From positions 39,557,092-39,621,091 of the forward strand of contig CM043789.1 of the NCBI GenBank assembly GCA_023974075.1: DNA of 64,000 nt, in the 5' to 3' direction. This DNA comes from Chaenocephalus aceratus (taxonomy: Eukaryota; Chordata; Actinopteri; Perciformes; Channichthyidae). A model generated the notes under the pieces. It saw only the letters and a program-made list of their open reading frames with translations, had not been told where the DNA came from and did no database searches. Shown here one piece after another: positions 1-10,300 of the stretch. The position numbers and the translations under genes were made by a program. How positions within the stretch are numbered: the stretch's first letter is position 1; each line of letters begins with the position of its first letter.

Positions 1-194
1 CACATTGTAAGTGATGGGTCGCCATTGTCAGTATGTGCGTCTGTGTATTGTGTTAGTTCAAACGGTGTATGACTGATATGTGTATGTCTCTTAATGTCTA
101 CTATGTCTGTACATGTATGCGGAACTGCAGGACGGAGTCCAGAACAAATGTCCTTACGGGGACAATAAAGTATATCGTATTGTATCGATATGTG
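1..194 (+). repeat. Possible non-LTR retrotransposon 3' tail (weak)
   Basis: The text around 150-190 (a GGGGACAATAAAGTATATCG stretch followed by TATTGTATCG) looks like the A-rich 3' tail with short tandem units that ends RTE/Rex-type fish LINEs. No reverse transcriptase reading frame is visible upstream, because the window begins here. The 71-codon frame at 69-284 matches nothing I know and runs into the next repeat, so I do not treat it as a gene. Confidence 0.25.
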
Positions 195-357
195 AAGGGG
201 CGGGACATCTCTAAGTGGTTGACCAATCACAACAGAGCCGAACCAATCAGAGCAGACTGGGCTCTGGTTTCAGACAGAGGGTGAAAAGAGGTGCTGTGTC
301 CATGTCCCAGTAGAGGCACACAATACAACTATGAAACCTGAAAAGGAGCTCCTTTAA
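195..357 (+). mobile_element. Right end of a TTAA-target miniature element
   Basis: The segment from GGGGCGGGACATCTCTAAG to the TTAA at 354-357 is a close copy of 51233-51451 and, in reverse, of 52591-52768. Shared blocks include the AACCAATCAGAGCAGACTGG tract and a following CAGACAGAGGGTGAAAAGAG tract. The end reads CTCCTTTAA, a degenerate inverse of the TTAAAGG terminus of the family. The left half is missing. Such TTAA-bounded non-autonomous elements belong to the piggyBac or Kolobok type; I cannot tell which. Confidence 0.6.
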
Positions 358-427
358 TCTCTCAACGATGTATCAGTACAAATATGTACTACCCAGTAAC
401 TTATTTAGTTCCCTCCCCTCCCTGCAG

Positions 428-543
428 TCCCCCACCCCCAGAAGCAGCTCTCCTAACGCATCGAAGGCTGGAGTGGTCAAACTGACTCAGACTCTGGGCA
501 CTGAATGGATCGACAGAGGAGTGCGTGTCAACTGCATCTCACC
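428..543 (+). CDS. Short-chain dehydrogenase/reductase, penultimate coding exon (partial gene, indel)
   Basis: This exon encodes the catalytic-helix part of a classical SDR. From 458 the frame reads [20 protein letters not shown] and then GVRVNCISP, the YxxxK helix followed by the conserved N-x-x-x-P element. The donor GTGAGT is at 544-549, and the split proline codon joins the next exon in frame. The acceptor is CTGCAG at 422-427, or possibly CAG at 439-441. Upstream codons read PQKQLS in a different phase, matching the NxPQxQxxYNASK pattern of sorbose/arabinitol-type SDRs. Where Tyr-Asn is expected the DNA has only TAAC (454-457), so the catalytic Tyr codon appears to have lost two bases. 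Read literally, the frame has Pro there. Earlier exons with the Rossmann GxxxGxG motif lie outside the window. The family is secure; the substrate is unknown. Confidence 0.8.
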
Positions 544-827
544 GTGAGTGCCGTCTCTTCTCTCTTTCCGTGCCGAACCCTAGCGGTCCACCTTTCGAGT
601 GCTGCGGGGGATTGAGCTGCACGAGCAAGTGGTGATTAGTGTGTTTGCCTTCACATGAAGAGCCCCATCTGAGAATAATGCGCTAATTTAAGTCCTCAAA
701 CAATGCGTCAGCGCTTAATTAGACGGCGTCTTGAGGGATGAATGAACCAAACACTTGCTCTAATTGTGCCATTCAATTAGGGAATCAAATGTGCAACCTC
801 ACGCCGAGTGTGGGCGCAACAATAGCG

Positions 828-830
<3 letters not shown>

Positions 831-865
<35 letters not shown>

Positions 866-988
866 TGTGGTGTGTGTGTGTGTGTGGTGTGTGTGTGGTG
901 TGTGTGTGTTGTGTGTGTGTGTGTGTGTGTGTGTGTGGTGTTGTGTGTGTGTGGTGGGTGTGTTGTGTGTGTGTGTGTGTGTGTGTTG

Positions 989-1044
<56 letters not shown>

Positions 1045-1047
1045 GTG

Positions 1048-1105
<58 letters not shown>

Positions 1106-1118
1106 TGTGTGTGTGTGT
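831..1118. repeat. Interrupted (GT)n microsatellite, about 290 bp
   Basis: The array is a GT dinucleotide with many single-base breaks (GGTG, TTG, GGG) at irregular spacing. The 114-181-codon frames through it are only Cys-Val or His-Thr translations of the repeat. It is intronic to the SDR gene. Irregular one-base losses are typical of either old arrays or indel-prone sequencing. Confidence 0.98.
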
Positions 1119-1751
1119 CACGGCCCCAGAACAAAGCCCTCACACACGCTCAGCTTTATTTATCGGCTGCTTGTTTGCTAATTTTAATTTGCAAAGAAGC
1201 AGTTCTCTTTCTCTCTCCGCCTCCCCTCGCTTACCGCGTGTCTCGATGGGCTGCTGGTTTCTTTGAAGTGACAGTCGGTAATATGCATAAAAAAAAGGGA
1301 CACAATTAGCGCTCACAAGGTTGACTGGAGCCTGATTCCATTGGCAACTTTAGCCGCAGCGGTGATAAGCTGCATTATCTAGAAAATTGGCAGAGGGAAA
1401 ACAGAACCTCTGATTGCCGGCAAAAGGTTCCAGATAGCGGGGGCGGCTGGAGAGAAATATAATTGAGGTGGAATATGTGTCGCACGCTGCTTGGAAGCGC
1501 TAATTTAGCCAAATGTTGGAATTTCATATCAAGGAAACGGGATGAGTCGGGCCTCGCCGCTTTTAGTCACCGTCACAACAATTGTGCGGAAAGTCAGAAG
1601 TCGTCTCATATTGGGCATGGGCGACGTGTTGACTTATTTATGCTAATGTTAGCTCCTTGATACTTTTACTGTAGAATCGAGACGACTGCATTAGTTGCGA
1701 GTAATGATGCCACATCGACAGGTGCAATCACTACATGCAATGCAGCAAACC

Positions 1752-2923
1752 TTTGAGACTACAGGTGAATAGGGTTTAAATGTAACCAATGGATACCACC
1801 ATGAAACGTCCTCCTTTTTGGTTACTACGTTTAAAGCAGTGCTTCTCAAAGTGTGGTCCGTGAGCGCCCCTAGTGGTCCGTGAGTATATTGGTAACATTT
1901 CAAATTAATTAATTAAAGTTTTTCGCACTCTCGCAGTAATATCTCGGCAATGGAGCGAGCTTAAGTTTCACTTTCGATAGCATGATGTAGCCCAGATAAA
2001 CACCTTCATCACACATGTAGTCACTTGTTTGTACCATTTTCAAGCGATTTGTAAAAAAACGATGTGTTTTTGGATATTTGTGGAGTTAGGTGGTCCTCGA
2101 GTGTTTTTGTATTGGTTAAGTCCTTGGTATGAAAAAGTTTGAGAAACACTGGTTTAAAGCTATCAGTTTTGTATTATAGATTTGTTTAACTGTTATATTT
2201 ATATACGCAACATCTCATTAAATATGTGCTAATTTGCATACATTTCAAAATGTAACCAAACTAGAGAATATTGGATGAAGCCAGGTTTTATTTTGTCGAC
2301 AACATTAGGTTCAAAGGTTTGTTTAACCAAAGGCACATTAGATACTGTCTCAATGCAGAAATACAGAAATACTGCCATAAAAAAATTATATTCTGTTTTG
2401 GGAAATAATGCGATTATAAATCAGGGTTCGATCCTGTGACCAAAAAACTAATTTAGAAATCTGCCTTTAAAGACACGTTTGGTGTAGAATTAGATTTATT
2501 TTGCAAGGCACTTCCAGGAAATGGGGTAAACTCTTTTAACTAAGAAGTCTATATACAAGTTTTGTTAAATGTTATGAATAAATGTGCAAATGAGCTGTTA
2601 TTGAATGCTAAGTTTAGATGAAATCTACAGTCCCATATAATCAAAGTTAGTGAAATAAACACCTTAATGTGTACTCTTGACAATTCCCTTCCTCAAGTGT
2701 GAAATAAGACATGTCGGATGCAAAGGAGAGCTTAAAAGAATGTAAAAATGTCCAGGTGCATTTAAGGATAGGGTGCAAACATTTCAGAACACCAATCCAA
2801 CATTATAGCCAGGTAAAACATGGCGTTTCCTTTCTTTGCCACATTAGTCAAATATTGTTTTACAGATGGATTGTTGGCGATCTGTTTTCCTCACGGTTAT
2901 GTGTTTGCCTGTCGTGTCTCTCT
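1752..2923 (+). mobile_element. Degenerate copy A of the GGCGAGACAC-type TTAA element, split by a hAT
   Basis: The left end GAGAC..CAGGTGAATAGGG, the central ATTGGATGAAGCCAGGTT tract, an AAATAAACACCTTAATG tract and the right end TTTGCCTGTCGTGTCTC all align in order with the better preserved copy at 21954-23146. The left terminal inverted repeat is eroded and the TTAA ends are lost. A hAT (1837-2151) interrupts it. The pre-insertion sequence reads straight through from GTTTAAAG into CTATCAG, so the TTAA element is the older insertion. Confidence 0.65.
1837..2151. mobile_element. Non-autonomous hAT element, 315 bp
   Basis: The terminal inverted repeats (TIRs) are CAGTGCTTCTCAAA at the left and TTTGAGAAACACTG at the right, 13 of 14 bases complementary. 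The element is flanked by a perfect 8-bp TSD GTTTAAAG (1829-1836 and 2152-2159). CAG..CTG ends with an 8-bp duplication are diagnostic of the hAT superfamily. There is no transposase frame, so it depends on a helper element. Confidence 0.95.
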
Positions 2924-3233
2924 GGCACATTTCCATCAGAAATCAGAGCAGGAATATGAAATAGTCGCAGCGTTATAAGTACTTAACCAAAAGGCGATTC
3001 GTCCCCTCACCCGGGGGCTCTTCCTGAGACGTGCCGGCGCCCCCTCCGTAAACGCCAGCAGAGATGCCACGCCGTGCCCTTTCTTCAAAGGATAATTGGG
3101 TTTATTGTTGTCACCAAAGTGGTGGCTCTGAAACAACACTGTCGCTCCTGACTCTGAGCAGTGATGCCCTCTGATTTCATTGTGTTTTTGAAACCCCCCT
3201 CCCCCCCCTTCTTTCTCTGTCTCTGTTTTTCAG

Positions 3234-3429
3234 GGGGATTGTTGACACCCCTCTCATCCACTCGGAGAGTCTGAGGCCTCTGGTGCAGCGCTGGCTGTCA
3301 GACATCCCTGCTGGTAGACTGGCTCTAGTGACAGACCTGCAAGCTGCAGTGGTCTACTTGGCATGTGACGCCTCCGACTACATGACAGGGCATAACTTAG
3401 TCATAGAGGGTGGGCAAAGTCTGTGGTAG
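3234..3429 (+). CDS. Short-chain dehydrogenase/reductase, last coding exon and stop
   Basis: The frame starts by completing the Pro codon split by the intron and gives GIVDTPLIHSESLRPLVQRW, then DIPAGRLALVTDLQAAVVYL, and ends in GHNLVIEGGQSLW and a TAG at 3427-3429. These are the C-terminal SDR features: the P-G loop after beta-6, the substrate-lid helix, the IPxGR turn, the LxSDxxxYxTG element (here ACDASDYMTG) and the final EGG strand. The IPAGR motif is closest to KduD and sorbose-reductase-like enzymes, which reduce sugar ketones with NAD(P)H. This exon is intact, with no frameshift. I found no convincing polyadenylation signal in the next 300 bp. Confidence 0.9.
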
Positions 3430-4400
3430 ATGAAGAGATGAAACTTTCCTCTTCACTCTCCTGGGATGAGTCTCTAAAATAAGGTGTCTTTCGCACTCCT
3501 GAGGATCTCCTTATGACTCCCATCAGAATGAGTTAAAGTCTTACTGGTTTATTGTGTGATGAGATCCCTGCCCTGTTTGGGATCAGGGTGCCGTCACGTG
3601 GGTTATGACACCCTTAACTTTCTTTAGAGGATGAAAAACACTGCATCATGTTACATTCTAAAAAGAGGCATAGCATCTTGTCACACAATGACAATGTGAA
3701 GACATGTCTGAGAAAATCTTTGCGAAGTGCTAGAAAGAAGAAATGGAAACTGTGAATGTGCCTTCATACTCCTTCTTTACAGTATGTTCTACATCGCATG
3801 CAGTTTAAACGCACACATAAAAGTCAATGGCTCTAAATGGAGTCGTAAATACACTACAAGAAGGTTTGAAATGTGTTTTTGGAGTTTTATACGTGTCATT
3901 TCATATCAGTATTTCATGCAGTTCAAAGTGATAAACATGATAATTAAAGCTTTGGAAATTATATATCGTGACATTAAACAAAGGGTTGTAGAACACGAAC
4001 TGTATGTGTGGTTTCTGAATAACTAAATACACGTGCCTGTGCTCCCTAGGAGTGTGAATACTTTGGTGTGTCACCATCACAATATCATTTTGTTGCCTTC
4101 AGACTCAAAATCGTTCAACATCTTAAAACTGTGCCTGATTAAAAAAGAGATTTTCAATTTGAGTACATAGGGGGGACATTAGAGAGACTACTGCCGGGCG
4201 CTGTGTTAACATAGGCAATGCAGCAAATCGTGGCACGGAGACGCCAGTAAAGTGTGTATGACATAGTTAAGAGTAACAATGTACACACATGGAGGCAAAC
4301 CAGAGACGAAAGGTCACATTTCTTATTAGCAAACATTTTCCATCAAAAAAGCAACGGGTGTTGGTATTTCTCAATTCTCAGTGACTTTAAGATGAACAGG
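3430..4400 (+). other. SDR 3' UTR and unique flank
   Basis: This is AT-rich sequence after the SDR stop. It probably starts with the 3' UTR, but the end is not defined: there is no clear AATAAA near the stop, only ATTAAA variants further on. The 99-codon frame at 3727-4026 has no recognisable domain. No repeat family was recognised. Confidence 0.4.
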
Positions 4401-4712
4401 TTAATTTCATTTCAAACCTTATTTAGACAGATAGGTCCCTTGAGATCATGGATCTCTTTTACGAGGGAGACCTGCATCAATTTAGTTCCACATGAAACAT
4501 AAAAACAAACAATAGAGGACATCATTACATATTCACCAACACTTACAAACACCCACAGCGTCAGAAAGCATCTCGTGCAGACGTGCCTTAAAAACATTCA
4601 GAGAAATAAAATTGCTCAATTTCAATTTGGACTGTCGGCTGTTCCAAGCAAGTGGAGCTGCGCACATAAAGCCGTCTTACCTGAGACAGTCCTCACTCTT
4701 GGCACAGTAAAT
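4401..4712 (-). mobile_element. LINE 3' end (L1/Tx1-like), 5' truncated
   Basis: Read on the minus strand this matches the LINE at 18316-19190. It starts in the ORF2 C-terminus (VPRVRT.. then NVFKARLHEML, with frameshifts). It continues through ATGTTTCATGTGGAAC and the GCAGGTCTCCCTTGTAAAAG-like block, and ends in a TCTAAATAAGGTTTGAAATG tail. The order of blocks is identical in the two copies, so they are one family. This copy is decayed: the ORF2 remnant needs at least two frame changes. Confidence 0.75.
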
Positions 4713-6072
4713 GATCAAAATAAAAATGCTTCCTGTTAGAAAAAATCTAACGTGAAGCTGTGTTTTTATTCGGAGATAAATGGTTAAATAATACACGGTC
4801 AAATCTGCTATTTGGGTGACGGTCACACAATACATTTTGAAAAATCGATTAATAGAAGTTGTGATTCAATTCAGGAGCTGAATTACAACCAGGCAGTGTT
4901 TGCTGCTAGAATACAGTTCACGGTTCTTTATCAGGTATACGAAACACAGGAAAGTACCAGAATGTGTTGATTACAGGTCACGTTCCCAGCAGAGCTTTCA
5001 GTGAGCTGCACCTTGACTCCGGACTCCCTCTGGTCCCGGACTCTTGTGACCCACATGCAGGATTACAGCATCCCAGTCGTCCTCCTCTCTGCAGCTCTTT
5101 CTTGCCAAACGGTCCTCACGAGTGGTGCTTGTGCGCGCCATCTTAATTGCTCCATTAACTGTTTGTGCGCTGGAAAACAATACTTAAAAGGAGAGGTCGG
5201 CCGAGGACGTGACCTCCCCCGCTGCAATTATACCAAAAGTAGCGCCCAATTAGCACTCTTTGCAATGTTACACTGTTGCTGTTTATGTGAGCAACTTCAA
5301 CTTCTCACTGCGAGTGACCGTTTCTCTCTGATTTACATAATTGAGGGATTGGTCATTAATGGGAATGGCGTGTGAGAGGATCCCATTAAGATATGGAGTG
5401 AGATCTGATCATCTCCTCTGCTCTGTGCTATTTATCTCCGGCTGCATTGGCACGTTAGAAATTATTGGGATTCTTATCCACGCACTTAATGGTGAAATAT
5501 CGAAGTTCGCCACAGTGTGCATGCAGGGTCTTGCAGAAGGTGTTCGCATTGTGTTTCCCTGTCCTGCCACTGAGGGGCAGTGCGGAGACAGGCAGCTGCA
5601 GCGCTGGCATTGTGTTACAGCGAGGGGCTATCACATGATGTGCTATCATCTAAAGGTAATAAACAGTGAATTCAAGATAAAATAAGGACACCTCTCCAAT
5701 TTTAGTAAGCACACAGCTCGGTATTATGGACAATCAAAAAAATGCTGAATAAATACTCATATTTTCAATTAAATGAGGTTAGATAGTGGACAGTTACATT
5801 TAAAATGTAATTCTAATCGTTTTTCAGGAGGAGATTAGAGCAGCATTTAAAGTCCAGAGACAATGAAGTGCAAATATGACTCTAACACGAGGTGATCCAT
5901 TACAAAATCCATTTGCATCTATCTTTACCGAAGATAAATAGGATTCCAGTTAACAACCTTAATGTTTTTCAATATTTTGGTATATCCCAGTTGAGGTTGT
6001 GATTAGTTTTGAAAGTTAAAAGTCTAAGGAATGCAAAAAGGCTGTTGAGACCAAAAGCTGCTTTCCCTTTAA
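4713..6072. other. Unique intergenic sequence with a possible conserved noncoding element
   Basis: I recognise no gene or repeat. The part at about 5140-5500 is denser in homeodomain-like cores (TTAATTG, CAATTAG, TCATTAAT, ATAATTG) and mixed-composition motifs than its flanks, as is common in vertebrate developmental enhancers. The 124- and 114-codon frames here (5001-5375, 5341-5685) overlap each other and show no domain, so I treat them as chance frames. Confidence 0.3.
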
Positions 6073-7128
6073 GTCAATCGATCAATCAATGTTTATTTAT
6101 ACAGCCCAATATCACACATGTTACATTTGTCTCAGTGGTCTTCACAGTGTGTACAGAATATCAGTATGACAATACGACACCCTCTGTCCTTAGACCCTCT
6201 TAAACTTCCAAAGAAAACCCAGTTTAAAGGGAACATGGGAGAAACCTCAGGGAGAGCAACAGAGGAGGGATCCCTCTCCCAGGACGGACAGACGTGCAAT
6301 AGATGCCGTGTGGAAATTGAAAAGATAATACATTTGCAACATAGGTAGTCCAAATGTTTGGAAATGCATGTGTGTATAATAGGAAGATGAATCCACGAGG
6401 ATATCCATCCAGGACCGATGATCCAGGACCACAGCCACGACTCAAGATCCAGGACACAGGTGCGCAGGATCATCCATGACTCCGGATCCCGGCGTATATA
6501 GACACCAAAAAGAAAGACATGTGGGGAAGCTGGGTTAATCGGAACATGAGAGTACACAGGTACAGACAGAGAGAAGGAAGAAGTAAGATGTCCCCCGACA
6601 AACTAAGCCTATATCAGCAAAACTAGGGGCTGAATCTAATCAGCCCTAACTATAAGCTTTATCAAAAAGGAAGGTCTTAAGCGCACTCTTAAAAACGGAT
6701 AGGGTGTCTGCCGCCCGAACACAAACTGGAAGCTGATTCCACAAATGTGGAGCTTGATAAGAAAAGGCTCTGGCTCCCATTGTACTTTTAGAGACTCGAG
6801 GAACAACCAACAACCCTGCATTCTTGGAACGCAATGCCCTAGTAGGACAGTAGGGTATAATGAGTTCTTTAAGGTAAGATGGCGCCTGCCCATTAAGGGC
6901 TTTGTAGGCGAGAAGAAGAATTTTAAATTATATCCTGTGTTCTATAGGGAGCCAGTGTAAGGCAGCCAGAACAGGAGTAATGTGGTCCCTTTTCCTAACT
7001 CTGGTTAGTACACGAGCCGCAGCATTTTGAATCAGCTGAAGCCACTTGACTGACTTCTTGGTACTCCCTGATAATAAGGAGTTACAATAATCCAGCCTAG
7101 AAGTAACAAATGCATGGACTAGTTTCTA
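6073..7128 (-). mobile_element. L2/Maui-like LINE, 5'-truncated, ORF2 C-terminus plus 3' UTR
   Basis: On the minus strand, 7128 to about 6646 encodes the RT C-terminal region: HAFVTSRLDYCNSLLSG, LQLIQNAAARVLT, HITPVLAALHWLPI, FKILLLAYKALNGQAPSYL, and later a WNQLPVCVR..FKSALKTFLF tail. This is the usual order in L2/Rex1-clade LINEs. A single TAA interrupts it after ALHWLPIEHRI. A roughly 570-bp 3' UTR follows, ending in ATAAACATTGATTGATCGAT with TTGA repeats. One stop in about 160 codons means a fairly recent but dead copy. Confidence 0.9.
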
Positions 7129-8387
7129 GTCCTTCTGTTTCCAGCTATTCACCGTCATCATTCGGTGTCTAAACTGTTGCTTTGCCGTCATGTTTTGCAC
7201 CATATTAAACTATTTCAGAGCCCACTTGGAGGTCTTGTTTTCCTTTCCAATTGCAGCTAAAAGAACCCAATCTATAATTCGAGCAGCAAAATGTGATATC
7301 CCCTCGAAACGCCATACAGCGGCCTGCTCCATGAAGTGTAAGTGATCTTGAATCCATTATTTATGACCTCCTTTTGCTGCCATTACACTGAAGAGTGAGG
7401 ACCCTGCTGTACACGGCGCTGTTGTGCTAAACACTTCTCCAGGCAGAGAAAAGGCCCTCGCGCCCTCGCAATTGAAATTAACTTTGATTAACGCTCGGCT
7501 CTGTCACGGCATGCAACATTTTACAGCGTCCGGCGCTCACAGGGAGACCCGGGTCGATGGCCGACAACACGATGAGGCAATATGTGTCGCTGAGCTGTGT
7601 CCCGGTGACAAGAGGACCCAAGGGTTTATGGATGACATATTAACATTTGACAATATCAATACACTTTTATTGATGGATTACGGCGTCCTGTTACATACCC
7701 ACTCAGCGAGGTGTTTGAAGATGAAATGTTACCCCCTTATAAATTGAGTTGAGCCCCCTGATGCTATCATCTGACGTAGGGCTGTGCTCCAGCAAAAGGG
7801 AAATGTCAACATGTATCTTCTAATAAGGGCTGGCGGTGCTGTGTGGACTTCTAACTCAATAACCCAGGACCATTTCATTCGTCTAATACCTCGATGGAGA
7901 ATCTGATCCTCATGTTCAAAACAAAGCTGTGACACTTTGACTTCGCTGTGTCATGCATAACTTTGAAAGCTTATTCATTTTAAGAAAATGTCTTCACTCC
8001 ATTGAAATGAACGAGAACTGTGTAGCTGGAAAATATAAATGCCGTAGTCCTGTATCAAACTGGTAAATAGCAGTGTGTCAAAATGTATTACTAATCATGT
8101 ATGATGTGTTGCTTTAAAAAGTAAAGCGTTGCATTGTGGGGATCATGCTCATTCAGCCTAGATTCAGATTAAAATATTGAACTCATACAAACTCAGGTTT
8201 GTACTGTGAATATTAAGCTAGCCGCCCTTTGGCTTAGTTTAGTTTAGCCTAAACCATAACTTGTCGTTCCCACTTTCTGTGTATTCTATGGATTAAACAA
8301 GATACAACGTGAACATAGAGGGCTGCAGGTATAACACATTTTTGTAAACAAACCCGAAATGCATCGTGTTAGTTCCAGAGACAAAAC
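7129..8387. other. Unique intergenic sequence
   Basis: No gene, RNA or repeat family was recognised. The 107-codon frame at 7424-7747 lacks any motif. The segment near 7380-7620 has mixed composition and TTAATTA-like words and could be conserved noncoding DNA, but this is only an impression. Confidence 0.3.
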
Positions 8388-9424
8388 TTAAAGGTCCCAT
8401 GTCATGCTTTTCTGGTTATTACCCGTCCCCTTGTGTGTTATGTAGCTTCTGCATGTAAACGGTCTGCAGAGTCACACACCCTCAAAGTGCACCCTGTAGC
8501 GAGTAAAACTCTAACACAGCGAAGACCTGTCTGCTGCCCCAGAACGCCTCGTTGGACATTTCTCTTTTTCCATTGTTTACTTCTTGGGTATAGTGACGTA
8601 TTTCGGGTATAGTGACATAACGTAATGTCCGCGGACCTGTTACGTTTGGACCAATCCTCACACACACACACTCGGCGGGACGTTGCGAGGCTCGCTGCTG
8701 CGAGGAGCGGGACACTGTGAGCCGGCTCACTGGTGTGGGGTCGGCGAGACAGCGAGACACCGCAGAACTCAGCCTGAGCACACACCAAACTCCCAGCCAG
8801 GCTGCGGGTGTGTGTGTATTTGGGGCTGGGTTTCACTGTGTCTCGCTGTCTCGCAGACGCAGTGGCGGTTCTAGACCAATTTCACTGGGGGGCCAGTTAT
8901 TTTCTGAGGGGGGCACAATAAATGCAGGACGAAAAAGAGAACTAGACAGTATGAAGTAATTGCGCATAAGAAAACAATGCAATACAGTTATTGGTATTTG
9001 TTTCAGTACACTTATTTATTTCAGATTGATCTTATAGTTATTACTGTTAGCTTCAGCTTAAGTTATAGTGCAATGTTTGCACTAACACCATATTTATATA
9101 AAAATAAAGGCAATGAACAGTTACATCTCTACTTTACATAAGGGTGTCTGCACAATCTCACATTACAGCAACAAAATCCTGCGGTTTTTGGCAAACCGAG
9201 TACCAAAAAAAAACTGTTCATTGTTCGGGGGGCCACAGGGAGGTCAGAGGTCAGTGTTAGGGGGGCACTGGCCCCCCCTGGGGCAGGAGCTCCAACAAGC
9301 CGTTTAGGACAGAGAGTGAATACACAAATGTGAGTTTGGAAAATTGCACAATATAAATATATTCTAGTAGACCTCAACAATGGAACTATGATCAATAGAA
9401 ATGGCCATGACGTGGGCCCTTTAA
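8388..9424. mobile_element. TTAA-target element with a nested partial hAT
   Basis: The left end is TTAAAGGTCCCATGTCATGC (TTAA at 8388-8391) and the right end is CATGACGTGGGCCCTTTAA (TTAA at 9421-9424). The ends are inverted repeats apart from two bases, and the duplicated TTAA is the target. The inner left part (CTGCATGTAAACGGTCTGCA) matches the copy at 50425-51451. From 8861 a second element is inserted. No transposase is present. Confidence 0.85.
8861..9275 (+). mobile_element. Partial hAT-type element inside the TTAA element
   Basis: It starts CAGTGGCGGTTCTAGACC, a hAT-like terminus closely related to the CAGTGGCGGC end at 27545. The interior has GGGGGGCCAG and a mirrored CTGGCCCCCC near 9260-9280. 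The expected complementary GCCACTG end and the 8-bp duplication are not found, so the right end is deleted or too diverged to call. Confidence 0.5.
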
Positions 9425-9938
9425 ATATAAATGTATTTTTATTGCAGGATATAAGCCTTTTGCAATTGAAGCGTACATCTTTTGTTTAGCTAGCAAGATA
9501 AGATAAAGCTGAAGTTACATTCTCATGACTTAACATACCCGCTAAGCTAAAGGTGGACCAGTGTTGGGCATGATGAGGGTGTTAGTATTATTTAGCCTCT
9601 TGTTAGCACATGCCTTTTTTAAGATATGAAAACATTTAAGAAAATTCACCAGCGTGGAAACGCTGACCTGTCATATTGCGTAAAACAAAACCGACCACAG
9701 ATCGTATTTCAAAATGACCTTCAAAACGTTGGAAATGAAAGTCCAAATGCTAACTTCTTATGTTATCTTTGACAAGAACGCGTATTTTGCTAAATGACTG
9801 TTCCTTTTAGAAAGAAATCCCCATTGATACATCAGTGAATATATCAAATGTATGTTATATGAATTTAGGTAAACAATCCTGAAACAGGGTGACACAATGC
9901 TGTCAGAACGGAGACTTGACTTCGGCTTCTTGGAACAG
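9425..9938. other. Unique spacer
   Basis: This is AT-rich sequence between two TTAA elements. No gene or repeat recognised. Confidence 0.3.
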
Positions 9939-10300
9939 TTAAAGGTGGGGTAGGTAAGTTTGAGAAACCGGCTCGAGATCGCTAGAATTTGAAAATACAC
10001 AACCGGAGAACATCTGCCACTTCCTTACAGAGCCCCTCCTCCAACACACACGAACGCGCACATGACCAATGAGGGCACGAGATAAGTTTGTGCCCCGATG
10101 GAAGGCTGACAGGCAGGTAGGCCATCCAATCGATTGGTTGTACTTTTTACAGTATTACGGCTTCTACAGATGAAATTTTTGTATGGATTTGTTGTCAAAG
10201 CACTTCAGATATTCATTGCTATCGGGATGTTAAGAGCATTCCATGGAATATAACAAAAAGTGTATCTCGAGCCAGTTTCTGAAACGTACCTACCCCACCT
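9939..10300. mobile_element. AGGTGGGGTAGGT family TTAA element, copy 1
   Basis: It begins TTAAAGGTGGGGTAGGT and ends ACCTACCCCACCT, with inner inverted repeats continuing through GAAACCGGCTCGAG. About 35 bp of TIR are recognisable in copy 3. Body words shared by all three copies include CACATGACCAATGAGGGCAC and ATCGGGATGTTAAGAGCATT. The right-hand TTAA has decayed. There is no coding capacity. Confidence 0.9.

Larger units (their letters stand above)
544..3233 (+). other. Last intron of the SDR gene
   Basis: The intron runs from a GTGAGT donor to a pyrimidine tract and TTTTTCAG acceptor at 3226-3233. The flanking exons join in phase 2. It holds a GT array (831-1118) and a TTAA-type element that is itself split by a hAT element (1752-2923). 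The remaining unique parts (1120-1700 and 2930-3180) show nothing I can name. Confidence 0.75.

Noticed and set aside
738..1309. Cys/Val-rich and His/Thr-rich frames over GT arrays (also at 44.8, 48.5, 56.7, 58.2, 62.6 kb)
   Set aside because: They are translations of dinucleotide repeats in all frames.
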